From NCBI RefSeq assembly GCF_003591175.1, contig NZ_QYYG01000006.1, positions 1 to 64,000 of the forward strand: 64,000 bases of DNA, read 5' to 3'. Below, piece by piece: positions 9,249 to 18,895 of the stretch. This DNA is from Serratia inhibens. Its GTDB lineage: Bacteria; Pseudomonadota; Gammaproteobacteria; Enterobacterales; Enterobacteriaceae. Numbering within the stretch: the stretch's first letter is position 1; the number at the start of each line of letters is the position of its first letter. Below the pieces are notes generated by a model. The model searched no databases, was not told the DNA's origin, and saw only the letters and a program-made list of their open reading frames with translations. The translations under genes and the position numbers were made by a program.

Positions 9249-10784
9249 TCAGTGAGCGCCGCCGCCGCCACCGCCGGAGCTGAATGGCGGTTTCGCCACC
9301 CAGACCAACGCCAGCAGGATCAGGAACACCCCCGCCGCCAGCCAGAAGATCTCGTTGGCAGAGATAATCAGCCCCTGCGCGGTGATCTCGTTGGCAATAT
9401 AAGCCGAGGCCTGCTGTTTGCTCATGCCGACCTGTTCCAGCTGTCGGTACATCTCCTGCGACTGCGGGTTGTAAGGGTTTACAAACTCCGCCAGTTGCGA
9501 GTGGTGCTGCGACTCGCGCTGGGTCCACAGCGTGGTGGTAATCGAGGTGCCGATTGAACCTGCCAGCGTACGGGTAAAGTTCGACAGGCTCGATGCCGCC
9601 GCCATGCGCTCCGGCGGCAGGCCGGACAGCGTAATGGTGATCAGTGGCATAAAGAAGCAGGCAATGGCGAAACCCTGGATAAACTGCGGCCAGGCAGAAG
9701 CGCCAAAATCCATTCCCGGTTCAAACGTATAGGCGCGCCAATAGAAACACACGGCATACATAACGAAGCTGAAGGTCACCAGTCGCCGCATGTCGAGCCG
9801 GTTGCCGAATTTACCGATAATAGGTGACAGCAACACGGGTAACAACCCGATAGGGGCCGAAGCCAGGCCAGCCCAGGTGGCGGTATAGCCATAGACCTCC
9901 TGCAACAACTGCGGCAACAGTACGATAGAGCCGAAGTACAGCATGTAGGCCAGGCTGATGCACAGACAGCCAATGGTAAAGTTGCGCGATTTGAACAGCG
10001 ACAAATCCACCACCGGGTGGTCATCCGTTAGTTCCCACACCACCAGGAACACCAGCGCCACTACGGCCACGACCGTCAGGACGATAATCTCCGTCGAGTT
10101 GAACCAATCCAACTCTTTACCCTGATCGAGCATTACCTGCAGCGAACCGATCCCGACAATCAGTAACACCAGACCGACGGTGTCGATCGGTTTGATCTCG
10201 GTTTTGGTTTCTCTGCCTTTCAGCGTCGCCATCGCCACCAGGATCACGAACAGGCCAATCGGGATATTGATGAAGAAGATCCAGCCCCAGTGATAGTTAT
10301 CGCTGATATACCCGCCGAGGATCGGTCCGAATATCGGCGCCACGATCACCGTCATCGACCAGAGCGCCAGAGCCATCGCTCGTTTGGCGGGCGGATAGTT
10401 GTTCAGCAACAGGCTTTGCGACAGCGGGATCAACGGCCCCGCCACCAACCCCTGGATCACGCGGAAGAAGATCAGCATGCCCAGGCTGTTGGAAATGCCG
10501 CACAGCCAGGAGGCGAGGGCGAACAGCGCCGTGGACCAAAGGAACAGGCGCACCTCACCGATGCGCTTGGCCAACCAGCCGGTGATCGGAATGGAGATGG
10601 CATTCGCCACCCCAAACGAGGTGATCACCCAGGTCCCCTGCGAGTTGGAGGACCCGAGGTTACCGGCGATGGTCGGGATCGCCACGTTGGCGATGGTCGA
10701 GTCCAGTACCTGCATGAAGGTCGCCATGGCGAGCGCGACCGTCATCCAGGCTAACTGTGCGCCTTCAAGCGGTTTCTGTGCCAA
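9249..10784 (-). CDS. emrB: multidrug efflux MFS transporter EmrB
   Basis: Inner-membrane drug:H+ antiporter of the DHA2 (14-segment) family and the motor of the EmrAB tripartite pump, which exports uncouplers and hydrophobic toxins. It has 511 residues. The family features FMQVLDSTIANVAIPTIAG, GPLIPLSQSLLLNN and motif C GPILGGYISD are present, and the glycine-rich tail GGGGGGAH is the E. coli EmrB ending. The start codon is TTG, preceded by GGGAGGCTACC. It is 17 bp behind emrA and last in the operon. Confidence 0.96.
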   Translation of the reverse strand: MAQKPLEGAQLAWMTVALAMATFMQVLDSTIANVAIPTIAGNLGSSNSQGTWVITSFGVANAISIPITGWLAKRIGEVRLFLWSTALFALASWLCGISNSLGMLIFFRVIQGLVAGPLIPLSQSLLLNNYPPAKRAMALALWSMTVIVAPIFGPILGGYISDNYHWGWIFFINIPIGLFVILVAMATLKGRETKTEIKPIDTVGLVLLIVGIGSLQVMLDQGKELDWFNSTEIIVLTVVAVVALVFLVVWELTDDHPVVDLSLFKSRNFTIGCLCISLAYMLYFGSIVLLPQLLQEVYGYTATWAGLASAPIGLLPVLLSPIIGKFGNRLDMRRLVTFSFVMYAVCFYWRAYTFEPGMDFGASAWPQFIQGFAIACFFMPLITITLSGLPPERMAAASSLSNFTRTLAGSIGTSITTTLWTQRESQHHSQLAEFVNPYNPQSQEMYRQLEQVGMSKQQASAYIANEITAQGLIISANEIFWLAAGVFLILLALVWVAKPPFSSGGGGGGAH

Positions 10785-10801
10785 GGTAGCCTCCCGCGCG
10801 C

Positions 10802-11974
10802 TTAGCCGGCATTCGCATGGATCACGTCGGCGATCATTTGATCAACCGGCGCCAGATTCAACGCCAGTGCGTTGGTCTGGTACAGCGGCTTGTCGCGTAC
10901 CACGTCAGACAGCATGCGGCCATCCAGATTGGTGGTGTCCACTTTAACCAGCGTCGACAGGCCAATGCGCAGCGGATGGTCGGCAATTTGTTTGGCATCC
11001 AGCTCGATACGTACCGGTATGCGCTGAACCACTTTGATCCAGTTACCGGTGGCGTTCTGTGCAGGCAGCAGCGAGAAGGCGCTGCCGGTGCCCATATCGA
11101 TGCCGACGACTTTGCCGGTGTACACCACGTCATCACCGTAAACGTCGCTGACTACGCTTGCCGACTGGCCGATGCGCATATTGGCGATCTGGGTTTCTTT
11201 GAAGTTGGCGTCAACCCAGATGTGCTCGGCAGGGACCACCGCCATCAGCGGGGAACCGGCGGCGATTTGCGCGCCCACCTGTACGCTGCGGCGAGAAACA
11301 TAACCGGTGATCGGGCTGATGATTTTAGTCCGTTGCAATGCCAGCCAGGCATCGCGCATCTGCGCGGCGGACTGCTGAATTGCCGGTTGTTTCTCCAGCG
11401 GGGTATCCAGCACCATCGCCTGATTGGCGTTATATTGCTGTACCGCCACTTCCAGCGCCGCTTTGGCGCTGTCGACCGCATCACGCGCGTGTTGCAGCTC
11501 TTCGCGCCCGATGGCGTCAACGCTGCCCAACACCACGCGGCGTTTGAGGTCGTTCTCCGCCTTGCTCAGGTCAGATTTGCGCAGGGCAATATTGGCCTGA
11601 TACTGCTTGCTGTTGATGATCAACTGGTGGGTCTGGCGCACGCTGTTGGCCAGGCTGGTCCTGGCGCGCTCCAACGCCTGTTCGGCATCGGTCGGATCGA
11701 GCGTCAACAGGACATCGCCTTGTCTCACGTAGTCGGTGTTATCGAAATTGACGCTGTTTACGCTGCCGTTCACCTGCGCCATGATCTGCACCTGGTTGCC
11801 GGATACGTAGGCATCATCGGTTTCCTGGTGATGACGCAGTACCAGGAACCAATACACTAAATAAGCCACCCCAATAACAATGAAAATAACCGTCAGCAAC
11901 AGCAGCCAAAACTTGCGCTGCTTCTTTTTGCCGCTCGGCTGCTGCGGGTTTTGAGTCTCCGCGCTTGCGCTCAT
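10802..11974 (-). CDS. emrA: multidrug efflux periplasmic adaptor EmrA
   Basis: Membrane-fusion protein that links EmrB to an outer-membrane channel. Residues 1-20 are cytoplasmic and basic, 24-44 form the single membrane anchor, and ETDDAYVSGNQVQI begins the beta-barrel/lipoyl part. A coiled-coil hairpin (about 90-190) and a barrel with IANMRIGQ follow. It has 390 residues. I start at the ATG of MSASAETQ, which has GGAG upstream and matches E. coli; an in-frame TTG 12 bp earlier is less likely. It lies 25 bp after the outer-membrane factor gene. Confidence 0.95.
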   Translation of the reverse strand: MSASAETQNPQQPSGKKKQRKFWLLLLTVIFIVIGVAYLVYWFLVLRHHQETDDAYVSGNQVQIMAQVNGSVNSVNFDNTDYVRQGDVLLTLDPTDAEQALERARTSLANSVRQTHQLIINSKQYQANIALRKSDLSKAENDLKRRVVLGSVDAIGREELQHARDAVDSAKAALEVAVQQYNANQAMVLDTPLEKQPAIQQSAAQMRDAWLALQRTKIISPITGYVSRRSVQVGAQIAAGSPLMAVVPAEHIWVDANFKETQIANMRIGQSASVVSDVYGDDVVYTGKVVGIDMGTGSAFSLLPAQNATGNWIKVVQRIPVRIELDAKQIADHPLRIGLSTLVKVDTTNLDGRMLSDVVRDKPLYQTNALALNLAPVDQMIADVIHANAG

Positions 11975-11999
11975 GGTGTTCTCCAAGCTCTCTATTTTA

Positions 12000-13451
12000 T
12001 TATGCTTTTGAATCCGCTATGGCCGGGGCTTGATAGCCACCGCCCAGCGCGCGGATCAGTCCTATCTTCGCCTGCAACAAATTGCTGCTGGCCGTCAGTT
12101 CCGCCTGTTGCTGCTGCAAGAGCTGCGTCTGGCTGGTCAACAGTTCGTCGCGCCCGATAATCCCTGCCTGGTATCGTGCGTTTGCGACTCGGTACACCTG
12201 CTGCATCGATTGGGACGCGGATGCCGCCTGCAGCTGCTGTTGCGCAGTACTTTGCTGGACGGTGATGGCATCGGCGGTTTCCTGCACGGCATTCAGGATG
12301 GTTTGGTTATAGGATTCGACCGCTTCGTCATACAGCGCGGACTCCTCGCCCAGCTTGCTGCGCAGTGCGCCGGCGTGGAAGATCGGCAGCGAAATCGCCG
12401 GCATCACGTTCCAGGCCTGGCTGGCCGCTTCAAACAGATTCGGGCTGGTGCCACTGGTATTGGTGGTGGTCAGACCGGCAAAGGCTGAAATGGTCAGGCT
12501 GGGGTAAAATTCTTTACGCGCGGCGTTGACGCGCTGGTTGTAGGATTCCACCAATTGACGCTGGGCGGCGATATCCGGGCGTTTACCCAGCAGATCGGCG
12601 GTCAGTTCGCCTTTTGGCGCCATCAGCGTATTGGCGGGCAGCGCCACCGGGCGCAGGTTTTGCATGGCGCTCGGGCCTTGGCCGGCGAGGGCCGCCAACT
12701 GGTGTTTCAGCTGTTCAATCTGCGACTGCAACTGCAGGATCTGTTGTTTGGCGCTGTCGGCCTGCGCCTGGGTTTGTTGCGGAATATCAATACCGGTGAT
12801 GCCGGCTTTATATTGCCGCTGGCGTAGTTCTGTCAGGCGTTGGTTGTTGTCCACTTCCTGTTGCAGCAGTTTTTCCAGCGCGAAGTTGCTCTGTAACAGG
12901 TAATAAGAGGAAGCCACCGAACTGGTCAGCGTCAGTGCCGCCTGTTCCTGCTCGGCGCGGGCCGCATCGACCTGGGCCTTGGCGGCGTTGACCTGGTTGC
13001 GGTACTTGCCCCACCAGTCAAATTCGTAGGCCAGGTTCAGCCCCAGCGAGTTGGAACTTTCATAGATTGGCTTATGCGGATACCCCAACCCCATATTGAC
13101 GTTTTGCGGCACGCGTTGACGTTCAGTGCTGGCGTTCAGATCCAGATTCGGACCGTTGGCCGCATTAGCCTGGCCCATGACGCTCTGCGCTTCACGCACG
13201 CGGGCAGCGGCCTGGCGCAGCGTCGGCGAGCTTTGCAGCGTTCGGGTCATCAGGGCATCGAGCTGCGGATCGTTAAGTGCACGCCACCACTGCGGACTGA
13301 CGTTCAACGAGCTGACTTTCGGCTGCGACAGCTGCAGGCTCTGCGAGTCCATCAGTGTGGATTGCGGGGCAATATTATCGGTAGACGCACACCCGGCCAG
13401 CAGCAATACCGCGAACAGCGGGGTGAACCTCCAGTTAAATGGGGATCGCAT
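12000..13451 (-). CDS. NodT-family outer-membrane efflux lipoprotein
   Basis: A 483-residue outer-membrane factor of the RND/MFS efflux type. A signal peptide ends in the lipobox LLAGC (Cys21). The TolC-like body has two similar halves with long alpha-helical Gln/Ala-rich hairpins, and LAYEFDWWGKYRNQ and PAISLPIFHAGALR are family blocks. Its place between emrR and emrA implies that it is the dedicated exit duct of the EmrAB pump. E. coli has no such gene at this locus and uses TolC, so this is a compositional difference of the operon. Confidence 0.93.
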   Translation of the reverse strand: MRSPFNWRFTPLFAVLLLAGCASTDNIAPQSTLMDSQSLQLSQPKVSSLNVSPQWWRALNDPQLDALMTRTLQSSPTLRQAAARVREAQSVMGQANAANGPNLDLNASTERQRVPQNVNMGLGYPHKPIYESSNSLGLNLAYEFDWWGKYRNQVNAAKAQVDAARAEQEQAALTLTSSVASSYYLLQSNFALEKLLQQEVDNNQRLTELRQRQYKAGITGIDIPQQTQAQADSAKQQILQLQSQIEQLKHQLAALAGQGPSAMQNLRPVALPANTLMAPKGELTADLLGKRPDIAAQRQLVESYNQRVNAARKEFYPSLTISAFAGLTTTNTSGTSPNLFEAASQAWNVMPAISLPIFHAGALRSKLGEESALYDEAVESYNQTILNAVQETADAITVQQSTAQQQLQAASASQSMQQVYRVANARYQAGIIGRDELLTSQTQLLQQQQAELTASSNLLQAKIGLIRALGGGYQAPAIADSKA

Positions 13452-13479
13452 AAGTAAGTACCTGAACAGAAATTGTGAA

Positions 13480-13998
13480 TTAGGATAACTGTTCTGTGAT
13501 TTCCATTTGATCCAGACGTGCCAATAGTTTGCGCGTCAGCTTTTCAAGCTGTTGCTGTTCATCATTGTTCAGCGTGGACCACAGGAAATGCAGACATTTG
13601 TGCTGCGGTGGCAGCAGTTGACTGAGAAACTCTTCGCCCTGGGGCGTCATATGCAGATGCAGGCAGCGGCGGTCATGGTCGCTTTCCCGGCGCTCAATCC
13701 AGCCGCGCTTTTCCAGCTCATCGGCAATACGCGTAGCATTGGTGCGCGAAGAACCCAGAGCAGAGCTTAGCTCAGAAGGCTGAATGCTGTGATTTTCCTG
13801 CGCATCCAGGGTAATCAGCGCCATAAACAATGTTTCGTTAATCCCTTGTGCCTTGAGCATTTTATTGCGATTTTCCAGCAACTTACCTTGCATGTGCATG
13901 CACAGCCGGGTCAGCAGAATTTCCTGATAAGGGAAATCCTTCTGACGTTTTGCGCGAAAATTAAGCATTTGTTCAATGGGAGTAAACGAGCTTTCCAT
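13480..13998 (-). CDS. emrR: MarR-family repressor EmrR (MprA)
   Basis: A 172-residue winged-helix repressor. MarR-type recognition is visible in [39 protein letters not shown] (split: helix-turn-helix near 77-98, wing near 108-118). It is nearly identical to E. coli MprA over the first 120 residues. EmrR represses its own operon and is released by ligand drugs. It is first in emrR-channel-emrA-emrB, with gaps of 28, 25 and 17 bp. Confidence 0.96.
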   Translation of the reverse strand: MESSFTPIEQMLNFRAKRQKDFPYQEILLTRLCMHMQGKLLENRNKMLKAQGINETLFMALITLDAQENHSIQPSELSSALGSSRTNATRIADELEKRGWIERRESDHDRRCLHLHMTPQGEEFLSQLLPPQHKCLHFLWSTLNNDEQQQLEKLTRKLLARLDQMEITEQLS

Positions 13999-14191
13999 AA
14001 TTTAGGGCCTCATTAATTTCGTTCGAGATAGTAACGATAGTGATTAATAATGTAAATGTTCAGCAGAGTGAATAATTTAGCTATTCGTGTCATTTGTCAG
14101 TTTTTTGTAAATGACTCACGCCCGAAAAAAGCTTAAGCGTGATATGACGCACAAAATAACCGGTTATTCCGTCTGAAAACCATAAATAATT

Positions 14192-14464
14192 TTAATGGTA
14201 TACCAAAGGTCTCTGCGCCGATCGGCCTAGAGAAAATGATGTTTTGCTGCGATAAAAGCGTAGACCCTGCGTGATAAAACCGGCCGGTAGGGGCATGACT
14301 AGCGGGGCGAAGGATACCTGCAAGACGTAAACTCGCAGCGACATGCCGAAGGCAAAGGCCACCGACATAGAGCCGATGATGGCGGCTAAACCGTCGGCGA
14401 TGCCGTTGAAGAAGCTGGAACTGGCGGCAGGGGAATTGACGTTTTCTGCAGTTTGGTTATGCAT
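14192..14464 (-). pseudogene. ygaZ: truncated ygaZ remnant (AzlC-family exporter subunit)
   Basis: An open frame of 90 codons. Residues about 18-42 (FFNGIADGLAAIIGSMSVAFAFG) resemble the start of YgaZ, the large subunit of a branched-chain amino-acid exporter; in E. coli ygaZH lies directly upstream of emrR on the same strand. Normal YgaZ is about 245 residues. Here similarity stops after roughly 25 residues, the rest of ygaZ and all of ygaH are absent, and the remaining codons look like unrelated read-through. I call it a relic at the ancestral position. Confidence 0.7.
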
Positions 14465-14588
14465 GTGTTGTTCTGATCGCAGGGTATATAGGACATCAAT
14501 AGTTTATGCCCAGAACATTACCAGAGAGTGAGTAACGTTTATACCCTGCGGCGCTAATAAATTTCCAATATTATTATTCGCGTGCTAA

Positions 14589-15788
14589 TCAGATCGCTGC
14601 CGGTCCCTGCGGGTCGTGATGTTTGCCGCGCCACCAGACCAGCAGATTCAGCACGCACAAAACGCCTCCCGTGGCGGCGACGCCCAACCACCCTGCGTGC
14701 TGATAGGCCGAAGCGGACAACAGCGAGCCGAGTGCGCCGCCGATAAAATAGCTGGTCATGTAGCCGGCAGTCAGACGGTTACGCGCTTCCGGCATAATGC
14801 GGTACATCACGCTCTGGTTGGTGACGTGGACGGCTTGCACCGCCAGATCGAGGATCAGAATACCGGCGATCAGTGCCCACAGCGATTGTGCAGCGAAAGC
14901 GATGGGGATCCACGACAGCAGCAGCAGCACCAGGCCCAGGGTAGTGGTCAACCCGGCCTTGCCCTTGTCGGCCAGATGCCCGGCACGGGAGGCGGCCAGC
15001 GCACCGGCGGCACCCACCAGGCCGAACAGACCGATCACTCCTTCGGAATAACCAAACGGCGGCGCAGCCAGCAGGAAGGCCATTGAGGTCCACAGCACGC
15101 TGAAGTTGGCGAACGACAGCGCGCCAATCGCGGCGCGGGTGCGCAGCAGCGGCGTACCGTAAAACAGGGTAAAGATCGATTTCAGTAACTGGGGATAATT
15201 CAGACCCGAATGCAGTTTGTAACGCGGCAACGCACGCCACAGGATCAGAGCCATCAGGATCATCAGCCCGCTGGCCACCCAGTAAATGGTGCGCCAGCCG
15301 CCGATCGACGCCAGCGCCCCAGCCACGGTACGTGCCAGCAGGATGCCGAGCAGCAGGCCGCTCATGATGATGCCGACGGTTTTGCCGCGCTTTTCCGGAT
15401 GAGACAGGGTTGCGGCCAGCGGGACCAGGATTTGCGCTACCACCGAGAACAATCCGGTAAGCGCGGTACCGAGGATCATCATCGGTAAGGTGGTTGAACT
15501 GGCGGTGATCAACATGCCGCCGGCTGCCAGCAGCGTCATGAAGACGATTAACCCGCGCCGTTCAAACATATCGCCGAGCGGGACCAGCAGCAGCAAGCCA
15601 ACGGCGTAACCCGATTGAGCGGCTGTGACGATAAAACCGGCCTGATTGACCGACAGCTCAAAGTTCTTGGCAATGGTTTCCAGCAACGGCTGCGCATAAT
15701 AATTACTGGCGACGGCCAGGCCGGTGGCGATAGCGATCAGGACAATCAGCGCCGGGCTGAGGCCCGGATGTGGATTTTGTTGGTTCAT
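14589..15788 (-). CDS. ygaY: YgaY-like MFS transporter
   Basis: A 399-residue major-facilitator protein with about 12 membrane segments. It has YYAQPLLETIAKNF near the N-terminus, the loop 2-3 motif PLGDMFERRGLI, and ARTVAGALASIGGWRTIYW in the middle. These belong to the DHA1/YgaY group of predicted drug or metabolite exporters. In E. coli the corresponding gene between proX and ygaZ is decayed; here it is intact. It diverges from a LysR regulator 104 bp away, which probably controls it. The substrate is unknown. Confidence 0.85.
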   Translation of the reverse strand: MNQQNPHPGLSPALIVLIAIATGLAVASNYYAQPLLETIAKNFELSVNQAGFIVTAAQSGYAVGLLLLVPLGDMFERRGLIVFMTLLAAGGMLITASSTTLPMMILGTALTGLFSVVAQILVPLAATLSHPEKRGKTVGIIMSGLLLGILLARTVAGALASIGGWRTIYWVASGLMILMALILWRALPRYKLHSGLNYPQLLKSIFTLFYGTPLLRTRAAIGALSFANFSVLWTSMAFLLAAPPFGYSEGVIGLFGLVGAAGALAASRAGHLADKGKAGLTTTLGLVLLLLSWIPIAFAAQSLWALIAGILILDLAVQAVHVTNQSVMYRIMPEARNRLTAGYMTSYFIGGALGSLLSASAYQHAGWLGVAATGGVLCVLNLLVWWRGKHHDPQGPAAI

Positions 15789-15839
15789 GAGGGCTTAGTC
15801 ACAAGAAGAAGTGATGCGAAGTATCGGGCAGGACAGCAC

Positions 15840-15863
15840 ATGAAACCAATGTATAATTTTCAT
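15840..15863. promoter_or_regulatory. candidate LysR operator, ygaY/lysR region
   Basis: An inverted repeat ATGAAA-N12-TTTCAT lies in the intergenic region between the divergent MFS and LysR genes, 30 bp from the LysR start. Its symmetry and position fit a LysR-type binding site. Assignment is by position only. Confidence 0.45.
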
Positions 15864-15892
15864 TTGATTAATCTCCTTTTGCGATAGATGCC

Positions 15893-16768
15893 ATGAACCT
15901 GAAACAGATCCGCTTTGCACTGGCGGTAGCCGAAGAGCAGAGCTTTACCCGTGCGGCGCAACGCTGCCACACGGTGCAGTCGGCTCTCAGCCATCAAATT
16001 GCCAAACTGGAGGAAGAACTGGGCTGCGCATTGTTTGAACGCACCTCGCGTCGGGTCAGGCTGACCAGCGCCGGACAGGCGTTTATTCTGCCTGCGCAGC
16101 GGCTGCTGGCGGCCAAACAATCGCTGGTGGAAGAAGTGGTGGCGGCCAACGGCACGATTTCCGGTACCTTGACCATCGGGACCATCTCCACCATAAACGC
16201 GATTGATCTGACCGAAAAACTGAGCAAGTTTCATCGCCACTATCCGGCGGTTAACATCAGATTGTATGTGGGCATGAGTGAGGAACTGCTCGAGGATGTT
16301 CGCCAACAGAAAACCGATGTGGCGTTTGTCGGGATCTGGCCGGGGGATATCGATATGCTGCCGGTATCCCATCGTCAGTTGACCGATGAGCCTCTGGTGG
16401 CGCTGGTGGCAGCGCAACATCCTTTGGCCAGCCGCCAGCGGGTCAATCTGCAAACCCTGTCGGAAGTGCCGCTGGTGGATTTTTACAGCGGTACCGGCGC
16501 CCGGCGTCAGACCGATCGCGCGTTTCAGGCTGCGGGTATCAAGCGGCATATCAGTTTTGAAATCGATCATATTGAATGGCTGGAGAATCTGGTACAGCGC
16601 GGATTGGCGGCGGGCATTGTGCCGATCTCGACGGCGCAGCGTCTGAGCGCGCTGGTGTCGATCCCGATTGAGGATGGCCCGCGGCGGCAGGTGTATTGCG
16701 TATGGCCGCAGCAGCTATCGAGAACCGCCGAGCGTTTTTTGCAGTTCAGCGGGATTGAACTGACGTAA
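15893..16768 (+). CDS. LysR-family transcriptional regulator
   Basis: A 291-residue LysR regulator. The winged helix-turn-helix is at residues 1-60 (LKQIRFALAVAEEQSFTRAA, then VQSALSHQIAKLEEELG), and the effector domain runs from about 90 to 290 (SGTLTIGTIS...). It is transcribed away from the YgaY-like transporter, the classical arrangement of a LysR gene with its target. The inducer cannot be read from sequence. A GC stem-loop lies just after the stop. Confidence 0.9.
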   Translation: MNLKQIRFALAVAEEQSFTRAAQRCHTVQSALSHQIAKLEEELGCALFERTSRRVRLTSAGQAFILPAQRLLAAKQSLVEEVVAANGTISGTLTIGTISTINAIDLTEKLSKFHRHYPAVNIRLYVGMSEELLEDVRQQKTDVAFVGIWPGDIDMLPVSHRQLTDEPLVALVAAQHPLASRQRVNLQTLSEVPLVDFYSGTGARRQTDRAFQAAGIKRHISFEIDHIEWLENLVQRGLAAGIVPISTAQRLSALVSIPIEDGPRRQVYCVWPQQLSRTAERFLQFSGIELT

Positions 16769-16771
16769 TAG

Positions 16772-16793
16772 GGGGCGCAGCAACCTGCGCCCC
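16772..16793. terminator. stem-loop between lysR and proX
   Basis: Stem GGGGCGCAG / CTGCGCCCC with loop CAAC, between two convergent genes. There is no long T-run, so termination strength is uncertain. Confidence 0.6.
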
Positions 16794-16801
16794 GCAGGAC
16801 G

Positions 16802-17803
16802 TTATTTCTTCGCGGCTTCCGCAGCGGTTTTCACCCAACCGTCGAAGGTCGCCTGGTGCGCCTTGATCCAGCCGTTAACATGGCTTTGGATATCGGCGTC
16901 GGACGCCTGGCCTTCATGCATCCGCAGATTCTGCGCATTCACGTCGGCAATCGGCAGCTTCATAATGGCGAACAGCTTGGCGGCCGCCGGGTTGGCTTCT
17001 GCCCATTTTTTGTTGGCGGCGATGCGCATGGTGTTCACCGGGAAACCATAGTTGGCGCCGTTCGGCAGCTTGGTATCCACATTTTTCTGCTCGCCCGGCA
17101 GGGAAGAGAACGGCACTTGCAGCCAAACCACGTCACGCCCCGGCACCAACACGTCGCTTACCCAGTACGGTGTCCAGGTGTAGTAGAGTATCGGTTTGCC
17201 TTCTTTGTAGCGGGTAATGGTATCGGCGATCATCGCCGCGTAGTTGCCCTGATTGTGCTCGACGGTTTTGCTCAGGCCATAAGCCTCGATATGGTGGTTA
17301 ATCACCGCTTCGCAACCCCAGCCCGGTGTGCAACCGGTCAGATCCGCCTTGCCGTCGCCGTTGGTGTCAAACAACTTGGCGATCTTCGGATCTTTCAGCT
17401 GTTCGACGTTGGTGATGTGGTATTTATCGGCGGTTTTCTTGTCGATCAGGTAACCCTGCGCCGCGCCGTTGACGTACACCCCTTCACGATAGAACTTGGC
17501 GTCACCACCGGCGGCCTTGTACTGATCGGCGTGCAGCGGATCCCAGTTCACCGCGAGGAAGGTGGCGTCGCCGGAGGCAATAGAGGTGTAGGCGACGTTA
17601 TAATCCACTTCGCGGGTGTCTTTGACGTCATAACCGAGCTTTTCCAGCGCCTTGCTGACTAACTGCGTCTGGAAGGTTTCTTCGGAAATGGTGCTCTGTA
17701 GCGGCTGTACCGTTACGCCTTTTCCCGGTAAGTCAGCGGCGAAAACCGCCTGCGAGCCAATCAGTGTCGTAAGGGCAACCGCCCAGATTCCTGTAGTGCG
17801 CAT
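16802..17803 (-). CDS. proX: glycine betaine/proline-betaine binding protein ProX, distal copy
   Basis: Periplasmic substrate-binding protein of the ProU ABC importer, 333 residues. A signal peptide ends [11 protein letters not shown], and the mature protein has the ProX signature [15 protein letters not shown] and the disulphide segment [11 protein letters not shown] containing one of the betaine-contacting tryptophans. Of the two copies here it reads closer to E. coli ProX (for example [17 protein letters not shown] and [11 protein letters not shown]). It follows the other copy by 34 bp and ends the operon. Confidence 0.95.
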   Translation of the reverse strand: MRTTGIWAVALTTLIGSQAVFAADLPGKGVTVQPLQSTISEETFQTQLVSKALEKLGYDVKDTREVDYNVAYTSIASGDATFLAVNWDPLHADQYKAAGGDAKFYREGVYVNGAAQGYLIDKKTADKYHITNVEQLKDPKIAKLFDTNGDGKADLTGCTPGWGCEAVINHHIEAYGLSKTVEHNQGNYAAMIADTITRYKEGKPILYYTWTPYWVSDVLVPGRDVVWLQVPFSSLPGEQKNVDTKLPNGANYGFPVNTMRIAANKKWAEANPAAAKLFAIMKLPIADVNAQNLRMHEGQASDADIQSHVNGWIKAHQATFDGWVKTAAEAAKK

Positions 17804-17837
17804 AGTGAAATACCTTTTTTATGTTGTGAAGTCGGGG

Positions 17838-18833
17838 TTATTTCGCCGCCGCGGCAGCGGTGTTTACCCAGCCGTCAAAAGTGGCCTGATGGGCTTTAAT
17901 CCAGCCGTCTACGTGGCGCTGTATATCGTCCGCTCCATTCTCGCCGTTGTGCATGCGCAGGTTTTGCGCGTTCACGTCCGCCAGCGGCAATTTCATGATG
18001 GCGAACAATTTGGCGGCGGCCGGATTGGCCTGTGCCCACTGCTTGTTGGCGACGATGTGTTCGTTATTGACGGCGAAACCGTAGTTCTTGCCGTTTGGCA
18101 ACGCGGTGTTGCTGTCTTTCAGTGATCCCGGGCTGGCGGAGAACGGAACAGTCAGCCAGACAACGTCACGGCCGGGCACCAGTTCGTCGCTGACCCAGTA
18201 AGGTGTCCAGGTAAAGTACAGCACCGGTTTACCCTGCTTATAGCGGGTCAGGGTGTCGGCGATGATGGCGGAGTAGTTGCCCTGATTTTGGGTTACGGTA
18301 CCGCTGAGCCCGTAGGCCTTGATATGGGTGTCAATCACGCTGTCGCACACCCAGCCCGGTTCACAGCCGGCCAGATCGGCCTTGCCGTCGCCATCGGCGT
18401 CAAACAGCTTTGCCAGCTTGGGATCTTTCAACTGGGAAATATCGCTGATGTGGTATTTATCGGCGGTTTTTTTATCGATCAAATACCCCTGCGCCGCATT
18501 GGTGATATAAGCGCCCTGGCGATAAAACTTCTTGTCGCCGCCGGCGCTGTTGTACATATCGGTTTGCAGCGGATCCCAGTTCACCGCCATGTAGGTGGCG
18601 TCGCCGGAGGCGATGGAGGTATAGGCGACGTTGTAATCCACCTCGCCGGTGGGCTGGACGTCGTAGCCCAGTTTTACCAACGCGCGGTTGACCAGCTCGG
18701 TCTGAAAACTTTCTTCCGCGAGTGTGCTTTGCAGCGGTTTAACCGTGACGCCTTTGCCGGGAAGTTCGGCGGCGAACGCCTGTGTGCTTAGCAATGAAGT
18801 CAGGGCAACAGCCCAAATTCTTGTCGAGCGCAT
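17838..18833 (-). CDS. proX: ProX paralogue, proximal copy
   Basis: A second complete ProX of 331 residues directly downstream of proW. It has its own signal peptide ([12 protein letters not shown]) and keeps the tryptophan/disulphide segment [11 protein letters not shown]. It differs from its neighbour in many surface and pocket-near positions, for example [10 protein letters not shown] for [10 protein letters not shown] and GFAVNNEHI for GFPVNTMRI. Both frames are open, so this is a functional-looking tandem duplication. It may broaden the compatible-solute range. Confidence 0.93.
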   Translation of the reverse strand: MRSTRIWAVALTSLLSTQAFAAELPGKGVTVKPLQSTLAEESFQTELVNRALVKLGYDVQPTGEVDYNVAYTSIASGDATYMAVNWDPLQTDMYNSAGGDKKFYRQGAYITNAAQGYLIDKKTADKYHISDISQLKDPKLAKLFDADGDGKADLAGCEPGWVCDSVIDTHIKAYGLSGTVTQNQGNYSAIIADTLTRYKQGKPVLYFTWTPYWVSDELVPGRDVVWLTVPFSASPGSLKDSNTALPNGKNYGFAVNNEHIVANKQWAQANPAAAKLFAIMKLPLADVNAQNLRMHNGENGADDIQRHVDGWIKAHQATFDGWVNTAAAAAK

Positions 18834-18895
18834 AGTGTTTCCTTCGGTTTTATGGAGCGGCCGGCGCCCCCGACGGTTCGCCGGGGGCAGGGCTA

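Noticed and set aside
10817-11860. 347-codon plus-strand frame opposite emrA
   Set aside because: Antisense shadow of emrA, with no recognisable domain.
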